This document shows positions 1-8,068 of a stretch of DNA of 64,000 nt, in pieces. A model generated the notes under the pieces. The model was not told where the DNA came from and ran no database searches. It saw only the letters and a program-made list of their open reading frames with translations. The translations under genes were made by a program, and so were the position numbers. Numbering within the stretch: position 1 is the first letter of the stretch; every line of letters starts with the position of its first letter. Origin of the DNA: Rhodoblastus acidophilus (GTDB lineage Bacteria; Pseudomonadota; Alphaproteobacteria; Rhizobiales; Beijerinckiaceae); assembly GCF_009720655.1 (NCBI RefSeq), contig NZ_WNKS01000020.1, forward strand, positions 1 through 64,000, given 5' to 3'.

Positions 1-368
<368 letters not shown>

Positions 369-421
369 TGCATGACGGCCCGGACTCCTGGAGTTCGGGC
401 CGCAGGTTTGGGAGCGCCGCC

Positions 422-619
422 ATGTCAGTTGAATCCGCAGTCGCCTATATCCAGCGCATGCGCTCGGACGAGGATTTTCGCAAGAAAATGAACGACCTCT
501 CCGAGGACGAGGCCGCCAGCTGGGCCGCCATCAACGAGTCCGGCTACGAATTTTCGATGTCGGAATTCAAGAAGGCTCAGGAAAAGATCTACGAGGAGCA
601 CGGCATTACGCCGATGTGA
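422..619 (+). CDS. Nif11-domain small protein
   Basis: A 65-residue acidic, helix-rich protein that is essentially one Nif11 domain: it opens with MSVESAVAYIQRMRSDEDF and has the conserved spacing to a helical C-terminal half (SMSEFKKAQEKIYEE). Nif11 domains occur as small proteins near nif/vnf genes and as leader regions of peptide natural products. No double-glycine leader cleavage site or core peptide is present, so this is the nitrogenase-associated type. The ATG at 422 has GGGAG about 8 nt upstream. It is the only gene between the iron-protein gene and a strong terminator, so it is probably co-transcribed with the reductase. Function is unknown. Confidence 0.8.
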   Translation: MSVESAVAYIQRMRSDEDFRKKMNDLSEDEAASWAAINESGYEFSMSEFKKAQEKIYEEHGITPM

Positions 620-643
620 AACGTGGTTCGCTGAAATGCAAAG

Positions 644-670
644 AGGGCGCGCTTTGTCGCGCCCTTTTTT
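644..670 (+). terminator. Intrinsic terminator after Nif11 gene
   Basis: An 8-bp perfect GC-rich stem (AGGGCGCG / CGCGCCCT) with a 6-nt loop is followed directly by a T run. It closes the iron protein-Nif11 transcription unit. Confidence 0.8.
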
Positions 671-774
671 CGCGCCATGACGCTACAGCAGGCTCTTTCT
701 CTGGAGCGGCGAGCCAGCTAAGCTCCCGCCGCGCCAGCGCACTACCGCGACGCGCTGCCCTCCAGGAGGCGTCG

Positions 775-1341
775 ATGTCCCTCATCAAAATGCTCGTTTC
801 GTTCGCGCCCTGGATCGCCTTTCTGATTCTCGCCAGAGGGGATCTTTTGCAGATCAAGATCGCCTTGCTGGTCGCCTTCGTCGTCAATGTGGGCATGGCG
901 GTGACCAAGCTGCATCGCGGCGCGCTGATGTGGGCGGGCAACGTGTTTTTCCTGGTCGCTCTGGTCGCGGTCGGCTGGTTCGAGAATCTCTGGGTGCTTC
1001 GAAATCTCGGCGTTCTCGCCAATGGCGCGCTGGCGGCCGGCGTTCTCGGCGGTCTGCTGGCGGGCAAGCCTTTCACGCTCGAATACGCCAAGCAGAGCGT
1101 CGATCCAGGCCGATGGAGCGACCCGGTTTTCGTGCGGACCAACACGATCCTGACGGGCGTTTGGGGGGCGACCTTCGTCGTCAACGCCGCGCTCGCCTGG
1201 GCGAAGACGAGGCATGAGCTGCTGCCCGATGACGCCTTCGAGGTCCTGAATTATGCGGGACTGATCGGCGCGGCGCTGTTCACCCGCTGGTACGCCGCCT
1301 TCATGCACCGCAAGGCCGACGCCGCGCGGCGTCCGAGTTGA
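775..1341 (+). CDS. Integral membrane protein of unknown function
   Basis: A 188-residue protein, almost entirely hydrophobic, with about five or six predicted membrane segments (for example LVSFAPWIAFLILA, IALLVAFVVNVGMAV, VFFLVALVAVGWF). A polar loop, FTLEYAKQSVDPGRWSDP, precedes a segment starting FVRTNTILTG; this loop is typical of a widespread, functionally uncharacterised family of small bacterial membrane proteins loosely resembling septation protein A. The start at 775 has AGGAGG 5 nt upstream; the open frame runs further upstream but crosses the terminator. It is separated from the preceding unit by that terminator, so it has its own promoter or none obvious. A link to nitrogen fixation is positional only. 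Confidence 0.65.
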   Translation: MSLIKMLVSFAPWIAFLILARGDLLQIKIALLVAFVVNVGMAVTKLHRGALMWAGNVFFLVALVAVGWFENLWVLRNLGVLANGALAAGVLGGLLAGKPFTLEYAKQSVDPGRWSDPVFVRTNTILTGVWGATFVVNAALAWAKTRHELLPDDAFEVLNYAGLIGAALFTRWYAAFMHRKADAARRPS

Positions 1342-1405
1342 GCGGACGCGCCGCGGCAAACAAGGCCGCGCTTGCCGCCCGTTCGCCAGCCGCAAATGGG
1401 TCTCT

Positions 1406-1741
1406 TCAGCTCCGGTAGCGCAGCACGGCCTGGCGTTTGTCGGAAAAGAACTGCGCGATCCGGCCGCCAAGTTCGCTGTCGATCGGCACACCGTATTTCG
1501 CCGCCGCTCGCGTCAATTGCTCGGCGTCCACGCCCTGCAGCGAAGCCAGGCCGGCATTGGCGAGCGCGAACACCCGACGTTGCAGCGCCGGGTCGCTGTG
1601 CGCCGCGATCCACGTGGTGCGGATTTTTCCGGGCGCATAATTGTCCGGCGCCGAAAAATTGCCCTGCATGGCCTGAATCGCGCCAGCCATGGCGATGTCC
1701 GCCAGCAGGAGATTGAAAAACTGTTGGTCGGTCAGATCCAT
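1406..1741 (-). CDS. Small protein encoded downstream of the Anf/VnfA activator
   Basis: A 111-residue soluble protein of unrecognised family. It begins MDLTDQQFFNLLLADIAMAG, has a middle segment FSAPDNYAPGKIRTTWIAAH and a C-terminal helical region ending in SDKRQAVLRYRS. It has no cysteines, signal peptide or membrane segment. Its ATG lies one base after the stop of the activator gene, and its GGAGA ribosome-binding site sits inside the end of that gene, so the two are almost certainly translated from one leftward mRNA. Partnership with the activator or the alternative nitrogenase is inferred from this coupling alone. Confidence 0.6.
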   Translation of the reverse strand: MDLTDQQFFNLLLADIAMAGAIQAMQGNFSAPDNYAPGKIRTTWIAAHSDPALQRRVFALANAGLASLQGVDAEQLTRAAAKYGVPIDSELGGRIAQFFSDKRQAVLRYRS

Positions 1742-1742
1742 G

Positions 1743-3356
1743 TCAATCTCCTGCGGCGCCGCGCCGATAGGTCTTGTAATTGATGTTGTACTTTTCCATG
1801 CGCAGGCCGAGGATGCGGCGGGTCAGGCCCAGATCCTTGGCGGCCTCCGTGGTATTGCCATTGTGGCTCTTCAGAGCCTCCACGATCATCTCGTATTCGA
1901 CCGCCTGGATCTTCGCCTCCAGCCCGCAGCCGAAACTGGTTCCGGTTTCGGCGGAGGTTTGCAGCGAGGGCGGCAGGTTGTAGCCATGGATCACGCCGTC
2001 GTCGGCGAGGATCACCGCGCGCTCGATCACATTTTCCAGTTCGCGCACATTTCCTGGCCAGTGATAGGCCATCAGCATGTTGAGCGCGGGCGTGGAAATG
2101 CGCTTGACCTCCTTGCCCATCTCCTGCGCGCTTTTCGTCACGAAATGATCCGCGAGCAGGATCACGTCGCTGGCGCGCTCGCGCAGCGGCGGAATGGTGA
2201 TGGGGAAGACATTCAGGCGATAATAAAGGTCCTCGCGGAACAGATTTTTCGAGATCATGTCCGGCAGGTCGCGATTGGTGGCGGCGATGATGCGCAGATC
2301 GACCCGCACGGGCTTGGACCCGCCGACGCGCTCAAAAGTTCGTTGCTGGAGGACTCGCAAAAGCTTGGCTTGCAGCGGCAGGCTCAATTCGCCGACTTCG
2401 TCGAGAAAGATCGTGCCGCCGTCGGCCATTTCGAAGCGGCCTTTGCGCTGGGCGACGGCGCCGGTGAACGAACCCTTTTCGTGGCCGAACAGCTCGCTTT
2501 CGACGATGCTTTCCGGCAGCGCCGCGCAGTTGAAGACTATGAAGGGGCCGTCGGCGCTCGGGCTGTTGTAGTGGATCGCGCTCGCCACCAATTCCTTGCC
2601 AACGCCGCTTTCGCCCAGCACCAGCACGGTCGCCTTGGTCGCGGAAACCTTTTCGATGAGCTGATAGATGTCTTGCATCGGCTTGGAATTGCCGATGATG
2701 TTTTCCGGCTTGTATTTTGTCTTCAGCGCGTTTTGCAGGCGGCGGTTTTCGTTTTCGAGCCGCACCTTTTCCACGTTTTCGAGCATGTAGAGTTCGACGG
2801 CGGGCGCGATCATCGATCCGAGCGTCGCCACCAACTCCATGTCCTGCTTCATCAGCGTTCGATTGTGATAGACCCGCTCCGCCGATATGGCGCCCAGCAC
2901 CTTTTTCGCATGGGTGATCGGCACGCAGAAGAACGAGGCGTTCAATCCCGCGCCGTCGCTGTGCGCCCTGGTGCGGTCGAGGAAACGCTGGTCGTCGCAG
3001 ATGTGCGGGACCATGATGGCCTCGCCGGATTCCACGACCTCGCCGGTGATGCCTTCGCCGGGCGCATAGACGCCGCGCGACCTCTCGATGTCGCTGAGAC
3101 CAAAACTGCGGTGAATGGAAATGGTCTCGGACTTGCGGTCATAGAGCGTGACCGCGCCGCGAGTGATCTTCAGCCGCTTGCGCATGATCCCGAGAATGAT
3201 GTCGAGCGAATGCTCGAGATCTTCGCTCTCAGCAATAACCTGACTGACTTTGTAGAGCGTCGGCAAGACGTTGATGCGGCACTCACCTGTAAAACAATGC
3301 GAGAAATCTTCCAAATCCTCATCCATGGCGGTGGATACGGACTCTCTCTTTCCCAT
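1743..3356 (-). CDS. AnfA/VnfA-type sigma54-dependent activator of alternative nitrogenase
   Basis: A 537-residue enhancer-binding protein from the start at 3356. Order: an N-terminal Cys motif CFTGEC (CX4C), which AnfA and VnfA share; a GAF domain (~30-180); a linker; the AAA+ sigma54-interaction domain with Walker A GESGVGKE, GSFTGA loop, Walker B GGTIFLDEVGE and RLNVFPITIPPLRER; and a C-terminal Fis-type helix-turn-helix (NTTEAAKDLGLTRRILGLRM). In this family the CX4C motif is linked to Fe-S or redox sensing. ATGs at 3356 and 3326 are both possible; neither has a clean ribosome-binding site, and an in-frame ATG exists at 3503. It is divergent from the vnfE operon and ideally placed to activate it. 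Whether it answers to V or Fe-only status cannot be read from sequence. Confidence 0.9.
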   Translation of the reverse strand: MGKRESVSTAMDEDLEDFSHCFTGECRINVLPTLYKVSQVIAESEDLEHSLDIILGIMRKRLKITRGAVTLYDRKSETISIHRSFGLSDIERSRGVYAPGEGITGEVVESGEAIMVPHICDDQRFLDRTRAHSDGAGLNASFFCVPITHAKKVLGAISAERVYHNRTLMKQDMELVATLGSMIAPAVELYMLENVEKVRLENENRRLQNALKTKYKPENIIGNSKPMQDIYQLIEKVSATKATVLVLGESGVGKELVASAIHYNSPSADGPFIVFNCAALPESIVESELFGHEKGSFTGAVAQRKGRFEMADGGTIFLDEVGELSLPLQAKLLRVLQQRTFERVGGSKPVRVDLRIIAATNRDLPDMISKNLFREDLYYRLNVFPITIPPLRERASDVILLADHFVTKSAQEMGKEVKRISTPALNMLMAYHWPGNVRELENVIERAVILADDGVIHGYNLPPSLQTSAETGTSFGCGLEAKIQAVEYEMIVEALKSHNGNTTEAAKDLGLTRRILGLRMEKYNINYKTYRRGAAGD

Positions 3357-3570
3357 GCAATGTCCAATCTCGTGAAGGCGTTGCGCCGCGCGGGCCTGAG
3401 CCCGCGCATCATCGCTTGGCCCGTCGTCGGCTGGTGTCGTTCGGTTGACTTGGCAGCAAGTTTGGCGCCACAGCGGAATCGACGCAACATATTGTGGGAT
3501 CACATTTACGTTGCGAAGTGCTCACGGAATGCGGATAAAGCGCGCGGAAAAAGTTGTCAATGTAATCTTG

Positions 3571-3584
3571 TTACATAGCGGTAC
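3571..3584. promoter_or_regulatory. Candidate Anf/VnfA upstream activator site 1
   Basis: TTACATAGCGGTAC contains the dyad TAC-N6-GTA described for AnfA sites and is one base off the VnfA half-site pattern GTAC-N6-GTAC. It lies ~118 bp upstream of the sigma54 promoter. It overlaps the perfect palindrome TGTAATCTTGTTACA at 3561-3575. Binding is inferred. Confidence 0.5.
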
Positions 3585-3610
3585 AAATGGCGAGCGGGGC
3601 GCCAATTTTT

Positions 3611-3624
3611 GTACCGGCGCGTTG
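3611..3624. promoter_or_regulatory. Candidate Anf/VnfA upstream activator site 2
   Basis: GTACCGGCGCGTTG matches the GTAC-N6-GTAC pattern in the first half and two of four bases in the second. It lies 40 bp (about four helical turns) downstream of site 1, on the same DNA face, as expected for a pair of enhancer sites. Weaker than site 1. Confidence 0.4.
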
Positions 3625-3701
3625 ACCGCAGGGGGCTTCCGCCCCCCCGCCTTCGGGCGCAACAAGCTGAAATGACGACTGTTTTCCCGAGGGCGCCGAA
3701 C

Positions 3702-3717
3702 TGGCCCGGCCCTTGCT
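3702..3717 (+). promoter_or_regulatory. Sigma54 (-24/-12) promoter of the vnfE operon
   Basis: TGGCCCGGCCCTTGCT matches TGGCAC-N5-TTGCW, with the invariant GG (3703-3704) and GC (3715-3716) at the required spacing. Transcription would begin near 3728, just before the GGAGG and ATG of vnfE at 3752. The divergent sigma54 activator gene supports this assignment. Confidence 0.8.
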
Positions 3718-3751
3718 GAACCCTTGGCGACCACATTTACCGGAGGATCGC

Positions 3752-5155
3752 ATGAAGCCCGAGGATATCGCGGCATTGCTGAACGAGCCGGCCTGCGCCC
3801 ACAACAAGGAGAGCAAGTCCGGCTGCGCCAAGCCGGCGCCCGGCGCGACGCAAGGCGGCTGCTGCTTCGACGGCGCCCGCAACGCGCTGCTTCCGATCGC
3901 CGATGTCGCCCACATCGTGCACGGCCCGATCGGCTGCGCCGGCTCCTCCTGGGACAATCGCGGCACGCGCTCCTCCGGCCCCGACATTTTTCGAACTGGC
4001 ATGACCACTGATCTCACCGACATGGATGTGATCATGGGGCATGGCGAGAAGCGTCTGTACCAGTCGATCAAGCAAGCGGTGGAGACGTACAAGCCGGCCG
4101 CCGTCTTCGTCTACAACACCTGCGTTCCCGCCTTGCAAGGCGATGACATCGAAGCAGTCGCGAAACGCGCGCAGCAAAAGTTTGGCGTCGCCGTGATTCC
4201 GGTCGATTGCGCCGGCTTTTATGGCAACAAGAATCTCGGCAACCGCGTCGCCGGCGACGCCGCCACCAGATACATCATCGGAACGCGCGAACCCGAGGCG
4301 CCCGCGTATGAAATTCCGGGCGTCACCCGCCATGACGTCAATCTCGTTGGCGAGTGGAACGTCGGCGGCGAGTTCTGGAACGTGTCTCCGCTGTTCGACG
4401 AACTCGGCCTGCGCGTGCTGTGCAGCTTTTCCGGCGACAGCCGCTTCGCCGAAGTCCAGACCATGCATCGCGCGCAAGCCAATATGGTGGTCTGCTCCAA
4501 GGCGATGCTGGCGGTCGCGCGCAAGCTGGAACAGGATTATCAAATCCCATGGTTCGAGGGCTCTTTCTATGGCATGCGCGACACCTCCGAAGCGTTTCGC
4601 AATTTCGCCCGCCTTCTGAATGATCCCGACCTGACCGAACGCGTCGAAAAGCTCATCGCGAGAGAAGAGGCGCGGGTCGAGGCGGCGCTGGCCCCCTTGC
4701 GCGATAAGCTGCGCGGCAAGCGTGTGCTGATCTTTACCGGCGGCTACAAGAGCTGGTCGGTGGTCTCGGCCATGCAGGACCTCGGCATGATCGTGGTCGC
4801 CACCGGCACGGAAAAATCCACCGAGGAAGACAAGGCGCGCATAAGGGAGCTGATGGGCGACGACGCCCGGATGATCTCCGACAACGACCAGCTCGCCCTG
4901 ATTGACGTTTTTCACGACACCAAAGCCGAAATTCTCATCGCGGGCGATCGCTACATCTATCCGACGCTGAAATCGCGCATTCCCTTCCTCGACATCGACC
5001 ACGTCAGGCGCATCGGCTACGCCGGCTATGACGGTCTGATCGAACTCGCCAGGAATCTCGACCACGCCGCCCACTCGCCTGTTTGGGCGCAGGTGCGCTC
5101 CGAGCCGGCCTGGGCGACAGCCGGCGCTCGTCCCCGTCCGCGCGCGGTGGCTTGA
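3752..5155 (+). CDS. vnfE: Nitrogenase cofactor scaffold subunit, NifE/VnfE type
   Basis: A 467-residue member of the NifD/NifE oxidoreductase family. With its partner NifN/VnfN it forms the scaffold on which NifB-co is matured into the nitrogenase cofactor. Conserved cysteines are visible in [28 protein letters not shown] and [12 protein letters not shown], with a further Cys in [15 protein letters not shown] near the cofactor-ligand position. It lacks the structural-subunit histidine region seen in AnfD. The ATG at 3752 has GGAGG 7 nt upstream. It is first in an operon with vnfN, 3 nt away. The vnf name rests on the divergent Anf/VnfA gene and on grouping with vnfX; nifE cannot be excluded. 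Confidence 0.85.
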   Translation: MKPEDIAALLNEPACAHNKESKSGCAKPAPGATQGGCCFDGARNALLPIADVAHIVHGPIGCAGSSWDNRGTRSSGPDIFRTGMTTDLTDMDVIMGHGEKRLYQSIKQAVETYKPAAVFVYNTCVPALQGDDIEAVAKRAQQKFGVAVIPVDCAGFYGNKNLGNRVAGDAATRYIIGTREPEAPAYEIPGVTRHDVNLVGEWNVGGEFWNVSPLFDELGLRVLCSFSGDSRFAEVQTMHRAQANMVVCSKAMLAVARKLEQDYQIPWFEGSFYGMRDTSEAFRNFARLLNDPDLTERVEKLIAREEARVEAALAPLRDKLRGKRVLIFTGGYKSWSVVSAMQDLGMIVVATGTEKSTEEDKARIRELMGDDARMISDNDQLALIDVFHDTKAEILIAGDRYIYPTLKSRIPFLDIDHVRRIGYAGYDGLIELARNLDHAAHSPVWAQVRSEPAWATAGARPRPRAVA

Positions 5156-5158
5156 GAA

Positions 5159-6514
5159 ATGGCGGAAATCCTCACCCCCACCAAGGCGCTCAGCGTCAAT
5201 CCGCTGAAAGCGAGCCAGCCCATCGGGGCGTCGCTGGCCTTTCTCGGCATCGCCGAATGCATGCCGCTCGAACATGGCGCGCGCGGCTGCACGTCGTTCA
5301 ACAAACTCTACTTCATGCGCCACTTCAACGAGCCCATCGCCTTGCAGACCACGGCGATGGACCAGACGACGACGGTGCTCGGCGCCGACGACAATGTGGT
5401 CGAGGCGCTCGCCACCATTTGCGCGAAAAACGCGCCAAAAGTGATCGGCCTCGTCACCACCGGCCTGTCGGAAATGCAAGGCGCGGACGTGCCGCGCACC
5501 GTGCAAGAGTTCCGGAAAAAGCATCCGGAGTTCGCCCATGTGGCGGTCGTGCCGGTCAGCGCCAGCGACACGCTCGGCTGCCTTGAAACAGGCTTTGCCG
5601 CGGCCGTCGAAGCCATTGTCCGCGCCATGGTTCCGCACCGTCCCACAAGTCGGAAACATCCGCGCCAGGTCAATGTGCTGGCGTCCTCCGCCTTGAGCCC
5701 CGGCGATCTGGAGGAACTGCGCGCCTGGATCGAGGCTTTTGGCCTCACGCCGATCCTGCTGCCCGATCTCGGCGGTTCGCTCGACGGCCATCTCATCGAA
5801 CAGGGTTTTTCCACTCTCACCTATGGCGGCGTCAGCCGCGAGGAAATCGAGGGCATGGCGGACTCAGCCGCCACGCTGGTCATCGGCCGCTCGATGGCCC
5901 GCGCCGCCGATGCGCTTCAGGCGCAGACCGGAACGCCCGATTTTCGCTTCGACCAGTTGATCGGCTTGCCGGCGTGCGACGCTTTTACGCAAATCCTGTC
6001 GGACATTTCCGGCCGTCCCGTCCCAGAAATTTTTGGGCGCAAGCGGGCGCAACTCACCGACGCCATGGTCGATTGCCAGTTCCAGTTTGGCGGCGCCAAA
6101 GTCGGGATCGCCGCCGACAGCGATCTATTGGCCGCGCTGGTCGATTTTTTCCACGGGATGGGCGCGCATGTCGTCGCCGCCGTCGCCTCGGCGCGCGCGG
6201 CGCGGCTCGCCGAACTGCCGATCGAGGACGTGGTGGTCGGCGACCTCGAAGATTTCGAGATTTTGACCCGCGCGCGCGAGGCCGATCTGATCGTCACCAA
6301 TTCCCACGGCGCCGAAGTCGCGCGTCGCACCGGCGCCGTGCTCTTGCGCGCGGGATTCCCGATCTACGACAGCTACGGCGCCCATGCGGACCCGTGGATC
6401 GGCTATGGCGGAACCCGCAGGCTGATCTTCGCCGCCGCAAACCTTTTGGCCTCGCATTACCAGGAACTGCGGCCCTACGTTTCCAAATACAAGCAGGCGG
6501 CGCAAACATGCTGA
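5159..6514 (+). CDS. vnfN: Nitrogenase cofactor scaffold subunit, NifN/VnfN type
   Basis: A 451-residue NifK/NifN-family protein, the second half of the cofactor-assembly scaffold. Family marks are PIGASLAFLGIAECMPLEHG and GARGCTSFNKLYFMRHF near the N-terminus, VTTGLSEMQGADVPRTV and the C-terminal FPIYDSYGAHADPWIGYGG. The long C-terminal catalytic features of NifK are absent, as expected for NifN. Translation starts 3 nt after vnfE, and the stop overlaps the vnfX start (ATGCTGA), indicating translational coupling. It is clearly different from the AnfK encoded at 61 kb. Confidence 0.85.
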   Translation: MAEILTPTKALSVNPLKASQPIGASLAFLGIAECMPLEHGARGCTSFNKLYFMRHFNEPIALQTTAMDQTTTVLGADDNVVEALATICAKNAPKVIGLVTTGLSEMQGADVPRTVQEFRKKHPEFAHVAVVPVSASDTLGCLETGFAAAVEAIVRAMVPHRPTSRKHPRQVNVLASSALSPGDLEELRAWIEAFGLTPILLPDLGGSLDGHLIEQGFSTLTYGGVSREEIEGMADSAATLVIGRSMARAADALQAQTGTPDFRFDQLIGLPACDAFTQILSDISGRPVPEIFGRKRAQLTDAMVDCQFQFGGAKVGIAADSDLLAALVDFFHGMGAHVVAAVASARAARLAELPIEDVVVGDLEDFEILTRAREADLIVTNSHGAEVARRTGAVLLRAGFPIYDSYGAHADPWIGYGGTRRLIFAAANLLASHYQELRPYVSKYKQAAQTC

Positions 6515-6984
6515 AGATCGCTTTCGCCTCCACCGACCAGGAAAAGGTCGACATGCATTTCGGCGGCGCCGAGCGCCTGGTGATCTACGATGTGTCGCCC
6601 GGCCGCGCGGACCTGTTCGGCGTCATGGAATTCGTCAAGGCCGAGCAGGTCGGCGAGGCCGGCCGCGCCGGCATGACCGAGACGGTGCAGGACAAGGTGA
6701 TCCCGAAGCTGGAATTCGTCGATGGCTGCGCCGCCGTCTATGCGGCGTCCATCGGCTCGAATTCCGTGCGTCGGCTGATGAAGGCCGGCATTCAGCCGAT
6801 CGTTGTCGATGAGGGTCATGACATCGTCGATCTGCTCAACGAGGTGAGTCTCGCTTTGGTCTATGGCGGCCTGCCCTGGGTGGACAAGGCCAAGAAGAAA
6901 GCCGAGGCGCAGCAGGCGGACACGCCAAAAGCTCCCGTCGGGGAGAGCCGCAGACTCATCGCCTCCGTGGAAGAATTGGACTGA
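6508..6984 (+). CDS. vnfX: Cofactor carrier protein, NifX/VnfX family
   Basis: A 158-residue protein with a NifX/NafY-type domain (residues ~1-115: KIAFASTDQEKVDMHFGGAE through the AAVYAASIGSNSVRRLMKAG region) and a Lys/Ala-rich tail. NifX and VnfX bind cofactor precursors and pass them between NifB, the EN scaffold and apo-nitrogenase. The start overlaps the vnfN stop by 7 nt. The order E-N-X is the same as in characterised vnf clusters. Confidence 0.85.
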   Translation: MLKIAFASTDQEKVDMHFGGAERLVIYDVSPGRADLFGVMEFVKAEQVGEAGRAGMTETVQDKVIPKLEFVDGCAAVYAASIGSNSVRRLMKAGIQPIVVDEGHDIVDLLNEVSLALVYGGLPWVDKAKKKAEAQQADTPKAPVGESRRLIASVEELD

Positions 6985-6988
6985 CGCC

Positions 6989-7834
6989 ATGCGCCTCGCC
7001 TTTTCCAATCTCACCTTGCCGGCCTTCGATCATCTGACCTACCTGCCGGATATCCGCGCCTTCGGCGTCGAGGGCGTCGAAATCGCGCCCGACCACACGT
7101 TTCGGCGTCCGCATTTCGGCAAGGATTTTTGCGCCCGTGAGGTCGCCACCTATGGGCAGGCGGCGCGTCTCGCCGGCCTTGAAATCGTCGGCCTGCACGC
7201 GCTTCTTGGCGGGCGGCCGGAACTCGACATGTTCGGCGACGCCGACATCCGCCATCACACCATCAGACATCTGGTCCACCTGTCGGAAATCTGCCGCGAC
7301 CTCGGCGGGCGCACGCTGATCCTGGACTCCCGCTGGGCGCGCGGGATGCCGCGCAAGGAAGCCTTTTTGCAGGGCCGCGCCTTCCTGGAAAAACTGCTGC
7401 CGCAGATCGAGGGCCACGGCACGGTGCTGTGCTTCGCGCCGCTCGCCCCGGATGAAGGCGACTTCTGCCGGCTGGCGCCCGAACTGTTCATGCTGGCCAG
7501 CGCCATCGACCACCCTTCCCTCGGCCTGCACGTTTCGACCGCCGCCCTCGCCGCCAACAACGAGACCGGCCACAAGAATTTCGCCGCGCGGCGCGGGCGG
7601 CTCGACCATGTGCATATCGATGAACCCGGCCTTGTGGCGCTTGGGGCCTCCGGCACTGTCGATCACGCCGACGTGCGCCGTCACCTCAGCGCGATCTCCT
7701 ACACCGGCTGGTGCTCGGTGGTGCAGCGCCTGCGGCCGGGCCTGTCGCCGACCGATCTCGTGTTCCGTTCGGTGCGCGGGTTCAAGGCCATGTACCGCCA
7801 GGATTTCCGCAACAGGAGGACATTCCATGTCTGA
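6989..7834 (+). CDS. TIM-barrel protein, sugar phosphate isomerase/epimerase-like
   Basis: A 281-residue protein with the look of the xylose isomerase-like TIM-barrel superfamily: strand-helix repeats with FGVEGVEIAPDH, LEIVGLHALLGG, LVHLSEICRDLGGRTLIL, DHVHIDEPGLVALG and YTGWCSVVQRL. Family members isomerise or epimerise sugars or cleave DNA, usually with a divalent metal held by Glu/Asp/His. The substrate cannot be predicted. It starts 4 nt after vnfX and overlaps the next gene by 8 nt, so it is firmly inside the cofactor operon. A role in supplying or editing a small organic ligand is speculation. The cargo is unusual next to vnfENX. Confidence 0.7.
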   Translation: MRLAFSNLTLPAFDHLTYLPDIRAFGVEGVEIAPDHTFRRPHFGKDFCAREVATYGQAARLAGLEIVGLHALLGGRPELDMFGDADIRHHTIRHLVHLSEICRDLGGRTLILDSRWARGMPRKEAFLQGRAFLEKLLPQIEGHGTVLCFAPLAPDEGDFCRLAPELFMLASAIDHPSLGLHVSTAALAANNETGHKNFAARRGRLDHVHIDEPGLVALGASGTVDHADVRRHLSAISYTGWCSVVQRLRPGLSPTDLVFRSVRGFKAMYRQDFRNRRTFHV

Positions 7835-8063
7835 CGACGAAATTCTCAACGTCATCGCGCAATGCATCGACGAGGCGCGTCCAGGAATCCAGTCCGACGG
7901 CGGCGACATCGAGCTTCTGGGGGTGAAGGGCCAGCGCGTCGAGATCAAGCTCACGGGCAAATGCCTCACCTGCGGGTTGGCGGGTCAAACCCTTGGCGCG
8001 ATCCGAAAGACGATCATGCAGCGGACCGACCGTCCGCTCATGGTCGTTCCGGTGATGGCGTAA
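7827..8063 (+). CDS. NifU C-terminal-domain (Nfu-type) iron-sulfur scaffold
   Basis: A 78-residue stand-alone NifU C-terminal domain: QSDGGDIELLGVKG, then KLTGKCLTCGLAGQTLGAIR with the CxxC that ligates a transferable [4Fe-4S] cluster. Full-length NifU has two further domains that are absent here. It would feed clusters to the neighbouring NifB or nitrogenase proteins. The start has AGGAGG upstream and lies inside the end of the TIM-barrel gene. Confidence 0.85.
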   Translation: MSDDEILNVIAQCIDEARPGIQSDGGDIELLGVKGQRVEIKLTGKCLTCGLAGQTLGAIRKTIMQRTDRPLMVVPVMA

Positions 8064-8068
8064 TCCCG

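Noticed and set aside
422-619. Nif11-type peptide natural-product precursor
   Set aside because: The protein ends right after the Nif11 domain, with no leader cleavage site, core peptide or maturation enzymes nearby.
1689-3578. A 629-codon open frame on the + strand opposite the sigma54 activator
   Set aside because: It is the antisense shadow of the activator gene, with no family resemblance and His/Asp/Arg-heavy composition typical of high-GC shadows.
3737-5791. A 684-codon open frame on the - strand across vnfE and vnfN
   Set aside because: Antisense of two clearly recognisable genes; composition and lack of any motif mark it as a shadow.
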